Below are positions 40,642 through 48,363 of a stretch of DNA of 56,724 nt, one piece after another (the stretch's first letter is position 1; every line of letters begins with the position of its first letter). The notes under the pieces were generated by a model. That model was not told the DNA's origin and ran no database searches. It saw nothing but the letters and a program-made list of their open reading frames with translations. Both the position numbers and the translations under genes were made by a program. Source of the stretch: Methylovulum psychrotolerans. GTDB lineage: Bacteria; Pseudomonadota; Gammaproteobacteria; Methylococcales; Methylomonadaceae. Location of the stretch: NCBI RefSeq assembly GCF_002923755.1, contig NZ_PGFZ01000003.1, positions 194,622-251,345 on the forward strand, written 5' to 3'.

Positions 40642-42243
40642 ATGATGAAAAAACTGACTACAAGCCCTTATTTAGCCGCACTGGCCGGATTAACCGCGTT
40701 GTTGCTACCCTTAGGCGCGTCCGCCGAACTGGATGCCGCCGCTGCCCACACGCTGTATGAAAACAATTGCGCCAGTTGCCACGGCTCCGACCACGGCGGC
40801 TTTCTCGCCCCGGCACTCAATGCTGAGACCCTGAAAGGCCGTAGCCCCACCGCGTTGCGCACTATCGTCATGGCGGGCAGTTTCGACACCTTGATGCCGC
40901 CGTTCTACGGCAAGCTGAATGACGACCAGATCCGTGGGGTCATCAAGCACCTGCAAACCACTCCCAAGCTGCCTAATCCGGCCTGGACTATCGACGATAT
41001 GAAAGCGTCGTTAAAAGTTTATGTCAAAGACGAAAGCACCTTACCTGCCAAGCCCACTTATGCCATTGACTCGATAGACGATGTGATCGGCGTGGCGGCG
41101 CGGGGCAAGTACGGGCGCGGCGAAGGGGCCAAAGCCGTCTTCATCAACAGCAAAACCCACCAACAAATCGGCGAAGTACCGACAGGTACGGCGGCGCACA
41201 TTATCGACTACAACCCGGCCAATCCGCGTTGGGCTTACATTAAAACCGACACCGCCGAAATTTTCAAAGTCGATTTATACTCCATGCAAGCCGTGCGCAG
41301 CATCAAAACCGGCTTCAATGGCCCCGGTTTAGGCGTATCACGCGACGGTAAATACATCATGGCCGGCTCGTTTGTGCCGCATAACGCCGTGATCTTAAAC
41401 GCCGATACTTTAGAGCCATTAAAAACCTTTGAACTGGAAGGCATAGACCCCGACGGCAAACAAGTCAGCTCCGACTCCGGCATGATTATCGGCACACCGT
41501 TTGCCGACATTTTCGCCATTGCCCTGGAAAACGCCGGACAAGTCTGGGTAGTTGACCTGACAGAAGGCTTCCCCGTCACCCGCATCACCGATGTGGGCCA
41601 CCATTTGCACGATGCCTTCCTGACCCACGGCGGCAGCAAGCTGATGATCGCTTCTTACGATGACAGTATTGTCGCGGCGATTGATTTGAAAGAACGGAAA
41701 ATCATCAAAAAACTCGAAGCCGGTTGTGTGCCGCATGTCGGCGGCGGTTCTGCCGTGGTGGTTGATGGCCGTACCTTAGGCTTTGGCACCAACTTTGGCG
41801 ATTGTGACAAAACCGTGGTCAGCGTTTGGGATCTGGACAAAATGGAAGTGGTGAAACAAATCCCGGTCGCAGGTGGCACCGAATCCCCCGCCGCCCATGC
41901 CAACGCGCCTTATGTCGCCGTAGATATTATTTCCAAAGACCGCCGCGCCCGCACCATCCAGTTGATTGATAAGAAAACCCTGGAAGTCGTTAAGACCTTG
42001 GATGTCGGCGGTCACGCTTACTTCCCCGAATACAGCGCCGACGGCAAATTCCTCTACGTCAGCGCGGGTTACAGCGGTGATGAAGTGGTCGTGTATGACG
42101 CAACCACCTTAGCCAAAGTCGCCTCTATCAGTATGGAAAGCCCGGCGGGGATTTTCTCGCATGGCCGCGTCAGATACATGACCCGTGGCCTGTCGCCTGA
42201 TGATCTGGCGGCCCGCGATGGCGGCCTGCAAGGAGCCAAATAA
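40642..42243 (+). CDS. Cytochrome cd1-type protein (NirS/NirN-like)
   Basis: The ATG at 40642 follows AGGAGCTCTT; 533 residues result. A signal peptide ends LGASAEL, then a cytochrome c domain has CASCHG near residue 44 and a Met-containing MPPF loop. The rest is an eight-bladed d1-type propeller: AAHIIDYNP (matching the proximal d1 His of NirS), DTLEPLKTF, HHLHDAF and CVPHVGGG (matching NirS TPHPGRG). Where NirS has the ASHEHPEF segment with one distal His, this protein reads IGTPFADIF. So one of two distal His appears missing and it may be NirN-like or a divergent reductase. It overlaps the next gene (TAATG) and leads a nirC-F-DL-G-H cluster. Confidence 0.82.
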   Translation: MMKKLTTSPYLAALAGLTALLLPLGASAELDAAAAHTLYENNCASCHGSDHGGFLAPALNAETLKGRSPTALRTIVMAGSFDTLMPPFYGKLNDDQIRGVIKHLQTTPKLPNPAWTIDDMKASLKVYVKDESTLPAKPTYAIDSIDDVIGVAARGKYGRGEGAKAVFINSKTHQQIGEVPTGTAAHIIDYNPANPRWAYIKTDTAEIFKVDLYSMQAVRSIKTGFNGPGLGVSRDGKYIMAGSFVPHNAVILNADTLEPLKTFELEGIDPDGKQVSSDSGMIIGTPFADIFAIALENAGQVWVVDLTEGFPVTRITDVGHHLHDAFLTHGGSKLMIASYDDSIVAAIDLKERKIIKKLEAGCVPHVGGGSAVVVDGRTLGFGTNFGDCDKTVVSVWDLDKMEVVKQIPVAGGTESPAAHANAPYVAVDIISKDRRARTIQLIDKKTLEVVKTLDVGGHAYFPEYSADGKFLYVSAGYSGDEVVVYDATTLAKVASISMESPAGIFSHGRVRYMTRGLSPDDLAARDGGLQGAK

Positions 42244-42545
42244 TGAAACGCTGGCTACTGACAGGCGGCTTACTGTTGGCGGCACACGCCGCCCATGCCA
42301 CCAACCTCTACGCCGGACAAAGCCGGGCGGCAGCAGTCTGCTCACAATGCCACGGCATTAGGACACCCTCCGCCGACGCGCCTTTTCCGACCTTGGCCGG
42401 ACGCGATGCCGAGTACCTGCAAACGGCACTGAAACAATACCGCGACAAAACCCGCAAATCCGACATCATGAACGCCATTGCCGGTTCGTTAACCGACGAG
42501 GATATTGCCAATGTCGTCGCGTATTACGCGAAGCTGAAACCTTGA
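42243..42545 (+). CDS. Periplasmic mono-heme cytochrome c (class I)
   Basis: The 100-residue protein has a signal peptide (LLTGGLLLAAHAAHAT) and one heme motif CSQCHG near residue 35. A FPTLAGRDAEYLQTALKQYR segment and an axial-Met candidate in SDIMNAIAGSL are typical of cytochrome c4/c551-like proteins. The start ATG overlaps the stop of the cd1 gene. By position it corresponds to the electron donor NirM of nirSMC operons. Confidence 0.88.
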   Translation: MKRWLLTGGLLLAAHAAHATNLYAGQSRAAAVCSQCHGIRTPSADAPFPTLAGRDAEYLQTALKQYRDKTRKSDIMNAIAGSLTDEDIANVVAYYAKLKP

Positions 42546-42565
42546 AACCTTATTGGTATAGGGTG

Positions 42566-42892
42566 ATGTTGACCGCCAAGCCAGCGGCATTGTCCGCTGG
42601 CTTGGCGGTGGCCTTGCTGTTGCCCGGCATCGGCACAGCAGACCCCACGCCCGCCCGGCAAACCGAACTGCGGAACTTACTGAAAAACGACTGCGGCGCG
42701 TGTCATGGCCTGACCTTACAAGGCGGGATGGGGCCGGCCTTATTGCCTGAGCGCTTGGCAGGCAAACCAGATGACTTGTTGGTGACGACGATTTTGGAGG
42801 GACGCAAGGGGACGGCTATGCCGCCTTGGCAGCCGTTTATGAGTAAGGATGAGGCGGGGTGGTTGGTGGGGGTTTTGCGTAAAAATAAATAG
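42566..42892 (+). CDS. nirC: NirC-type cytochrome c55X
   Basis: A 108-residue form starting at ATG 42566 gives a signal peptide (ALLLPGIGTADP). The longer TTG start at 42542, overlapping the previous stop, cannot be excluded. The domain shows LKNDCGACHGLTLQGGMGPAL, then LVTTILEGRKGTAMPPWQPF with the axial Met, and ends in a short helix. This pattern is that of NirC, which is encoded in denitrification clusters and takes part in heme d1 maturation or electron delivery to NirS. A 28-bp inverted-repeat element begins six bases after its stop. Confidence 0.88.
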   Translation: MLTAKPAALSAGLAVALLLPGIGTADPTPARQTELRNLLKNDCGACHGLTLQGGMGPALLPERLAGKPDDLLVTTILEGRKGTAMPPWQPFMSKDEAGWLVGVLRKNK

Positions 42893-42897
42893 TTGCG

Positions 42898-43032
42898 TAG
42901 GTCGGGCACGCTTTTCTGCCCGACAGAAACCGCTCAGTTTACCGCCCCTTTTACTAAGCCATAAGCCGTAAAGCGGGTGTTTTTAAGCAGGCGATAGTGG
43001 TAAATGTCGGGCAGAAAAGCGTGCCCGACCTA
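42898..43032. mobile_element. 135-bp MITE-like element with 28-bp perfect terminal inverted repeats
   Basis: The left end 42898-42925 starts TAGGTCGGGCACGC and the right end 43005-43032 is its exact reverse complement. The inner 79 bp are unrelated. The ends begin and finish with TA, consistent with TA target use. It splits nirC from the downstream accessory genes. Confidence 0.85.
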
Positions 43033-43151
43033 CCCGAAACCTGCGGGCTTCGTTGTTTTTATTAATGACAAGCAATTGATTATTAAATAATATTTATTAT
43101 ATTTATGGTAGTGATGGCTATCATGGCATCATTGCTCCGCCCGTACCTAGG

Positions 43152-43568
43152 ATGACAATAACGGAACTGATTGGCGAGTATTTGCAGTGTTTTCGCCAAG
43201 GCGATAGTGAAATGGCTTTTTTCGGGTTACTTGATATAGGCTGTGAGGCGTTACCCGAACTGGTTTTACAATTCCAACAGGAACAAGATAACGCTATCCG
43301 TGAATTTTTGGTTGAAGTTATTTGGCAATATCGGCAGGCATCCGCTATCCCGTTTCTTGCCGAACGGCTTTACGACCCAGCCCCTGCTATCCGTAGGCAA
43401 GCGCTCAATGGTTTAGTGACGTTGGCTTCCCCGCAGGTGCTTGAGGTATTGACGGTAGCAAAAGCACATTGGCGGTTACAAGCAAAAGATACTGAGGCAT
43501 TTGCTGATTGGCTTGATGAAGCTATCGGGCAGGTTGAATCCACGCAAGATAACATCTCTATTAAGTGA
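43152..43568 (+). CDS. Small HEAT-repeat-like protein
   Basis: The 138 residues form paired helices. IREFLVEVIWQYRQASAIPFLAERLYD followed by AIRRQALNGLVTLASPQVLEVL (given as consecutive halves) is a typical HEAT/PBS-lyase pattern. There is no signal peptide or cysteine. Such proteins serve as protein-binding scaffolds and sometimes occur as immunity or small accessory proteins. It begins the accessory island between nirC and nirF. The ribosome site (CTAGG) is very close to the ATG. Confidence 0.6.
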   Translation: MTITELIGEYLQCFRQGDSEMAFFGLLDIGCEALPELVLQFQQEQDNAIREFLVEVIWQYRQASAIPFLAERLYDPAPAIRRQALNGLVTLASPQVLEVLTVAKAHWRLQAKDTEAFADWLDEAIGQVESTQDNISIK

Positions 43569-43574
43569 AGCATA

Positions 43575-44117
43575 ATGAAACCCCTCTATTTTTTACTCTT
43601 ACTCGCCCTATCCATCGCCCACGCCGAAACCCGTATCGCCGTTTTAGATTTTGAGCTAAACGATATGACCATGAAGCCGGGGATAGCGGAAGAAGTCGCC
43701 CGCACGGCAAGCATTAAGCCGTTGCTGGAGGGGGAATTAAAAAGTGCGGGGTATGCGGTTATTGCCGTGCCGTTAGCCGCGCAACAACAGGCCAATAGCG
43801 GTTTTGGCTATTTGTTCGACCATGACGAAGTGGCGGCGGCTTTGGGTAAAACGCTAGGGGCGGATTATGTGTTGGTGGGGCGGCTGCATAAGCCCAGCTT
43901 TTTATTCGCTTATTTAATGGGGCATTTAATCCGCGTTAAAGACGGGCAGTTGCTGGGCAATTATATTTCCGAGACCAAAGGCGGCGATAAAAAACTGACG
44001 CTTAAGGCGGTTGAAAGCCTGACGGTTAAGATGGATGCGGACTTGGATAAACGCTATACACCGCCACCGCCAGTACGGAAAGGCACTTTGTCTTTGCCAA
44101 ATCCTGAACACATTTAG
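43575..44117 (+). CDS. DUF2380-family periplasmic protein
   Basis: The 180-residue protein has a signal peptide ending SIAHAET and a domain RIAVLDFELNDMTM, then GADYVLVGRLHKPSFL and IRVKDGQLLGNYISETKGG. This matches DUF2380, a CsgG/TolB N-terminal-like fold found in proteobacterial periplasmic proteins, often near methanol or alcohol oxidation genes. A positively charged, proline-rich C-terminus (YTPPPPVRK) follows. Six bases separate it from the HEAT-repeat gene. Function unknown. Confidence 0.72.
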   Translation: MKPLYFLLLLALSIAHAETRIAVLDFELNDMTMKPGIAEEVARTASIKPLLEGELKSAGYAVIAVPLAAQQQANSGFGYLFDHDEVAAALGKTLGADYVLVGRLHKPSFLFAYLMGHLIRVKDGQLLGNYISETKGGDKKLTLKAVESLTVKMDADLDKRYTPPPPVRKGTLSLPNPEHI

Positions 44118-44124
44118 GTTAATT

Positions 44125-44652
44125 ATGCTGATCGGCAATCCTCTTTCTTTCGCCATCGAGTGCTATCATGAACCCTTAAATACCCGGCACGTTTTTGGGC
44201 GCATGTGTCTTTGGGTTGCGGGTAACAGGTTAGGAGATATTACCGAGCCTGATTGTATGCTAAATCCAACAGCAGCGAATTTATCAAGATTGCTGGAGCG
44301 ATTATCAACCCTGAATGATCCGGCTTTATTGCAACTGAGTGACCGTGAAGCGTTCGATTTTCTTAATCAAGTCCTGTATTTAGATGACGACAGAACCAAT
44401 GATGAAATACAGCAAGATGCAGAACGGTATTGTAAATTTCATTTTTTAACTCTTGGTGGCGAATCATTTGAGAGGACAAAGTCGTTTATTGTACTGGTTG
44501 GCGAAGAGGTTGCCTTGTTATTTACTGATAATGTGGATGTTTTTCACAGTGCGCATTTACCTAAAAGCGAATTTATCGACGTTGTCGGGCAGTTTTATAG
44601 CTGGTTTAGGCACGAAGAATTAATTCGCTTAAATACAGTTGCGCCGTGGTAG
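44125..44652 (+). CDS. Imm42-like putative immunity protein
   Basis: The ATG at 44125 (TAGG six bases before) gives 175 residues starting LIGNPLSFAIECYHEP, which resembles the start of Imm42-family immunity proteins (GNPxxFAI). The middle is acidic (YLDDDRTNDEIQQDAERY) and the C-terminus has SEFIDVVGQFYSWF. Immunity proteins protect against polymorphic toxins, but no toxin is next to it. The longer frame from 44035 is rejected because it overlaps the previous CDS without a ribosome site. Family match is tentative. Confidence 0.5.
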   Translation: MLIGNPLSFAIECYHEPLNTRHVFGRMCLWVAGNRLGDITEPDCMLNPTAANLSRLLERLSTLNDPALLQLSDREAFDFLNQVLYLDDDRTNDEIQQDAERYCKFHFLTLGGESFERTKSFIVLVGEEVALLFTDNVDVFHSAHLPKSEFIDVVGQFYSWFRHEELIRLNTVAPW

Positions 44653-44687
44653 GCAATTTATAAAAACCTGATTGGGTGTAATTTAGC

Positions 44688-44861
44688 ATGATTATCCGTG
44701 ACGATGACAAGCAAGTAACCCTTGCATCCTTGGCAGATGATAACGCTGAGCAAGAAACGCAATATCTATTAGCAAACGCCACCAATGCCGAAAGGTTGTT
44801 GCGGTCACTCGCACAAGCACGGACAGGGCTGCTTATGGCCCATGAGCTGATTGAAGAATGA
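44688..44861 (+). pseudogene. Truncated YefM/Phd antitoxin (C-terminal half only)
   Basis: A 57-codon frame, below common ORF cut-offs, encodes QVTLASLADDNAEQETQYLL, then ANATNAERLLRSLAQARTG and HELIEE. This is the toxin-binding C-terminal half of YefM-type antitoxins (their usual end is VxLxSLxxYNALQETxYLL, SPxNAxRLLxSI, ELIE). The N-terminal DNA-binding half of about 30 residues is missing and no YoeB-type toxin follows. It is best read as an antitoxin remnant. Confidence 0.7.
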
Positions 44862-44883
44862 AAAGGCTACCAAAGGATAAATT

Positions 44884-45078
44884 ATGCAAGATTTACGCTT
44901 TTTATCGGCGTTAACGCTTTATAGAAAACGCTGTTTATCACTCGGTAAGGCCGCAGAATTAGCAGGTTATAATAAGCTTGATTTTATTGACCAACTGAAC
45001 AATGCACAGGAACCGATTTTTGACTACAACGCCACGGAAATGGCCGAAATTTTTGCAGATGTGCAAAAGTTGCCTTGA
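44884..45078 (+). CDS. UPF0175-family putative antitoxin
   Basis: The 64-residue protein contains LYRKRCLSLGKAAELAGYNK then LDFIDQLNNAQEPIFDYN, the hallmark of the UPF0175 family (a small helix-turn-helix protein often paired with a PIN-like toxin of the DUF3368 type). AAGGATAAATT precedes the ATG. No PIN toxin lies beside it, so it looks like an orphan. It is the last gene of the accessory island before nirF. Confidence 0.8.
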   Translation: MQDLRFLSALTLYRKRCLSLGKAAELAGYNKLDFIDQLNNAQEPIFDYNATEMAEIFADVQKLP

Positions 45079-45112
45079 ACGTTTGAATAATTAAAACAAA
45101 AAAACCAAACCC

Positions 45113-46279
45113 ATGAACAAACTCCTCCCCACCCTAGCCCTAACCCTCTTCGCCCTCAGCGCCCAAGCCGATCCCCGTGCCACGGGGGATTTAGGGCTGG
45201 TTATCGAACGCGAAGACAGCGCCGCCCTTATCATCAACACCTCCGAGCCTAAGCAGTTGGCGAAAATCGACGGCTTGGGCGATTTGTCCCATGCCTCGGT
45301 GGTGTTCTCGCGCGACCAGCGTTATGCGTATGTGTTTGGCCGTGATGGCGGCTTAAGCAAGATTGACTTGCTACAAGATAAGCTCGATAAGCGTATTATC
45401 CAAGCGGGCAACAGTATCGGCGGGGCGATTTCCCAAGACGGCAAGCTGATTGCGGTGTCCAATTACGAGCCGGGTGGGGTGAAGGTGTTCGCCGCCGATA
45501 CCTTGGCCTTGGTGGCTGACATTCCCGCCGAGTATGCGCCGGGCAAACGCTCGAAAGTGGTCGGCTTGGTCGATGCCCCTGGGCAGAAGTTTGTCTTCAG
45601 CCTGTTCGATGCGGGCGAGATTTGGACGCTGGACATGAAAAATCCCCAACAACCCGTGGTCGAAAAATTCAAAAACATCGGCAAGGAACCTTATGATGCC
45701 TTGATGTCGCCGGAAGGGCGGTTTTATATCGCCGGATTGTTTGGCGAAAGCGGTCTGGCCTTATTGGATTTATGGGATACCGCCGCTGGCGTGAAGCGCA
45801 TTTTGCCGACCTACGGTAAAGACGACCCTAAGCTGCCGGTCTATAAAATGCCACACTTGGAAGGCTGGGCGATGGCGGGGGATTTGTTGTTCGCCCCGGC
45901 GGTCGGCAAGCATGAGGTGTTGGTGGTGGACAAGCGCACTTGGACTTTGCTGAAAGCCATTCCGGTGGCCGGGCAACCCGTGTTTGTCATGGCGCGGCCT
46001 GATGCCCGGCAGGTCTGGGTCAATTTTGCCATGCCCGACAACAACCAGTTACAAATCATTGATACCAAAGACTTGACGGTCAGCACCACCTTAAGCCCCG
46101 GCAAGGCGGTGCTGCACATGGAATTTACCCCACGCGGTGAGCAAGTTTGGGTGGCATTGCGCGATGATAACCAAGTGGTGGTCTACGATACCGCGACCTT
46201 GCGGGAAGTCACGCGCTTGCCTGCCCGTCACCCTAACGGGATATTTTTTAGCGCTAGGGCGCATAAAATCGGTTTTTAA
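45113..46279 (+). CDS. nirF: Heme d1 biosynthesis protein NirF
   Basis: The 388-residue protein has a Sec signal peptide (LALTLFALSAQADP) and a beta-propeller related to the NirS d1 domain but with no c-heme motif. Characteristic segments are GDLGLVIEREDSAALIINT, SHASVVFSRDQRYAYVFGRDGG, PYDALMSPEGRFYIAGLFGE, PHLEGWAMAG and LPARHPNGIFFS at the end. NirF acts in the periplasm at a late step of heme d1 formation. It is not a lipoprotein here (no lipobox). It is followed after 3 bp by the nirDL fusion, so an operon nirF-DL-G-H is clear. Confidence 0.92.
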   Translation: MNKLLPTLALTLFALSAQADPRATGDLGLVIEREDSAALIINTSEPKQLAKIDGLGDLSHASVVFSRDQRYAYVFGRDGGLSKIDLLQDKLDKRIIQAGNSIGGAISQDGKLIAVSNYEPGGVKVFAADTLALVADIPAEYAPGKRSKVVGLVDAPGQKFVFSLFDAGEIWTLDMKNPQQPVVEKFKNIGKEPYDALMSPEGRFYIAGLFGESGLALLDLWDTAAGVKRILPTYGKDDPKLPVYKMPHLEGWAMAGDLLFAPAVGKHEVLVVDKRTWTLLKAIPVAGQPVFVMARPDARQVWVNFAMPDNNQLQIIDTKDLTVSTTLSPGKAVLHMEFTPRGEQVWVALRDDNQVVVYDTATLREVTRLPARHPNGIFFSARAHKIGF

Positions 46280-46282
46280 GCC

Positions 46283-47308
46283 ATGCAAATAACGCTGACC
46301 GAGTTACATAAGCGCTTATTAAACGATTTCCAACGCGATTTCCCTTTAATGCCCAGCCCTTACCGCGCTCTCGCCGGGCATTTGGGCGTGGACGAGGCGG
46401 CGGTGTTGGCGGCGTTTGCCGAATTGGACCGGCAGCAATTGGTTAGCCGGATCGGCGCGATTATCCCGCCCAACCATATCGGTGCCAGCACCTTGGTGGC
46501 GATGGCGATACCGCCCGGACAATTGCAGGCGGTGGCGGATAGGATCAGTGCCTTTCCTGAGGTTAACCATAATTACGAGCGCGAAAACCGCTTTAACTTA
46601 TGGTTTGTCGCGGCCGCCTCCAGTGCAAAGCAGTTGCAGACGGTACTGGCCGCAATTGAACAGGCGACGGGGTTCGCGGCCTTGCGCTTGCCCTTGGTTG
46701 ATGATTTTTTTATTGATTTGGGGTTTCCGTTAGATTTTTGCCAGTCCGGCAACACCCCACCTACGGTGGGCTTATCAAATCCCCCAGTGGCTCGACAAAC
46801 TCAGTACAAACCTGATACGCAGGATTTGGCATTATTAGCGCAAATTGCCGATGGCTTGCCCTTATGCCCCCGGCCTTATGCGCAACTCGGTCTCCAAATC
46901 AGTATGGACGAGGCGGAGGTTATCCACCGTTTAACAGTGTTAAAAGCCCAGGGGCTGATTAAACGCCTAGGGGTGATCGTCAAACACCGCCCCTTAGGCT
47001 ACCGCGCCAATGCGATGGTGGTCTGGGATGTCCCCGATACGCAGGTCAAGCAACTGGGTGGGCAAATCAGCCAGTTTAGTTTTGTGACCTTGTGTTACCA
47101 ACGCCCCCGCCATGCCGAATGGCCTTATAATTTGTACTGCATGATCCACGGTAAAGACCGCGCCACGGTGTTGGCGCAATTGGCACAGTTAAGCCAAGCC
47201 TGTGGCTTGGGCGAGTTTGCGCGGCAAGTATTGTTCAGCCGCCGCTGTTTTAAACAACGCGGGGCGGTTTACCAAGCCCCACCGACTCCGGTAACGGCTA
47301 ATGGATGA
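46283..47308 (+). CDS. nirDL: Siroheme decarboxylase NirD-NirL fusion
   Basis: Two AsnC/Lrp-like decarboxylase modules lie in one 341-residue chain. The first (about 1-155) has the NirD pattern with VNHNYERENRFNLWFV. The second (about 180-325) has the NirL/NirH pattern with LCYQRPRHAEWPYNLYCMIH carrying the conserved His/Tyr residues. The enzyme removes acetate carboxyls from siroheme to give didecarboxysiroheme on the way to heme d1. The linker (about residues 155-180, SGNTPPTVGLSNPPVARQ then TQYKPDTQ) has unusual composition and is encoded by repeat-like DNA. NirDL fusions are known. The nirG start overlaps its 3' end by 8 bp. Confidence 0.9.
   Translation: MQITLTELHKRLLNDFQRDFPLMPSPYRALAGHLGVDEAAVLAAFAELDRQQLVSRIGAIIPPNHIGASTLVAMAIPPGQLQAVADRISAFPEVNHNYERENRFNLWFVAAASSAKQLQTVLAAIEQATGFAALRLPLVDDFFIDLGFPLDFCQSGNTPPTVGLSNPPVARQTQYKPDTQDLALLAQIADGLPLCPRPYAQLGLQISMDEAEVIHRLTVLKAQGLIKRLGVIVKHRPLGYRANAMVVWDVPDTQVKQLGGQISQFSFVTLCYQRPRHAEWPYNLYCMIHGKDRATVLAQLAQLSQACGLGEFARQVLFSRRCFKQRGAVYQAPPTPVTANG
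46746..46812. repeat. Repeat-derived DNA inside the nirDL linker
   Basis: CCCACCTACGGTGGG at 46756-46770 is a 6-bp-arm hairpin, followed by GGCTCGACAAACTCAGTACA, which resembles the CTTCGACAAG...CTCAG dispersed repeat also seen at 7081-7110. The stretch is in frame with no stop and encodes the interdomain linker. Confidence 0.55.
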
Positions 47309-47744
47309 TCTCGACCGCGCCATCATTAACACCCTGCAAGCCGGTTTCCCTATCAGTGACGCGCCTTACGCGCAAGTGGCGGCCAGCTTGGCTATCAGCA
47401 CCGAGGACTTGCTGGCGCGTCTGCAAGCCCTGTTGGCAGACGGTACGCTGACTCGCTTCGGGCCCTTATATAATGCTGAGCAAGCGGGCGGGGCGTTGAC
47501 CTTGGCGGCGGTGCAAGTGCCGGAAGCGCGGTTTGACGAAGTCACCGCGATCATCAACGCCTTCCCTGAAGTCGCCCACAACTATGCCCGCAGCCACACG
47601 CTGAATATGTGGTTTGTCCTCGCGACTGAAACCCCGCAACAACAGCAGCACACCCTCGCCGCCATTGCCGGACAAACGGGCTTGCAGGTTTATAACATGC
47701 CCAAGCTGAAAGAGTATTTCGTTAATCTGAAATTGGAAGCCTGA
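47301..47744 (+). CDS. nirG: Siroheme decarboxylase subunit NirG
   Basis: The 147-residue AsnC-like protein starts DDLDRAIINTLQAGFPISDAP, has a winged-helix-like N-terminus and the VAHNYARSHTLNMWFV motif that marks the NirD/NirG side of the decarboxylase. It contributes with NirD, L and H to decarboxylation of siroheme. Its ATG overlaps the nirDL end by 8 bp and its stop lies one base before nirH, indicating tight coupling. G versus D naming is by position. Confidence 0.88.
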   Translation: MDDLDRAIINTLQAGFPISDAPYAQVAASLAISTEDLLARLQALLADGTLTRFGPLYNAEQAGGALTLAAVQVPEARFDEVTAIINAFPEVAHNYARSHTLNMWFVLATETPQQQQHTLAAIAGQTGLQVYNMPKLKEYFVNLKLEA

Positions 47745-47745
47745 C

Positions 47746-48219
47746 ATGGACGCAACCGACCGCCGCCTAATGCACGCCACCCAAGCCGGCTTGCCGTTGA
47801 CTTTGGAGCCGTACCAAACCCTTGCCGAACAACTGGGCTTAAGCAAAGAAGAAGTCATGCAGCGTTTGAACGCCATGCAAGCGGACGGCATCATCCGCCG
47901 CATTGGCGCAGTGCCTAACCATTATAAACTGGGCTACCGTTTTAATGGCATGACGGTGTGGGATGTGCCGGATGAGCAAATAGACAGGCTGGGCCAACAA
48001 GTCGGGCAACTGCCTTTCGTCAGCCATTGCTACCACCGCCCCCGACATTTGCCGGATTGGCCTTACAACCTGTTTGCGATGGTACATGGCAAGCACCAGC
48101 AAGATGTAGACGCGCAAATCCAACACATCGCCGCTGTGCTGGGTGAGTGGTGTCGCGGCAGGGAAGTGCTGTACAGCACGAAAATCTTGAAAAAGACTGG
48201 GTTCCGTAGCGGCCAGTAG
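47746..48219 (+). CDS. nirH: Siroheme decarboxylase subunit NirH
   Basis: The 157-residue protein has the NirL/NirH pattern: LPLTLEPYQTLAEQLGLSKE, IRRIGAVPNHYKLGYRFNGM, VSHCYHRPRHLPDWPYNLFA with the conserved His/Tyr cluster, and MVHGK. It closes the biosynthetic run. The next steps also need nirE (SUMT) and nirJ (radical SAM), and neither occurs in the window. Confidence 0.9.
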   Translation: MDATDRRLMHATQAGLPLTLEPYQTLAEQLGLSKEEVMQRLNAMQADGIIRRIGAVPNHYKLGYRFNGMTVWDVPDEQIDRLGQQVGQLPFVSHCYHRPRHLPDWPYNLFAMVHGKHQQDVDAQIQHIAAVLGEWCRGREVLYSTKILKKTGFRSGQ

Positions 48220-48363
48220 CTTGCAAGCTAGTTTATACGGATACCGTCGTTACACAGCGCCATAGATGACTGAGTGTATTCGCTTCAGCTGCAAGCAACA
48301 AATAAAAAGCCGATTTTCTGGTTTTAATGAAGCAAAACGTTGGATTTCGAAAGGCTATCAACC

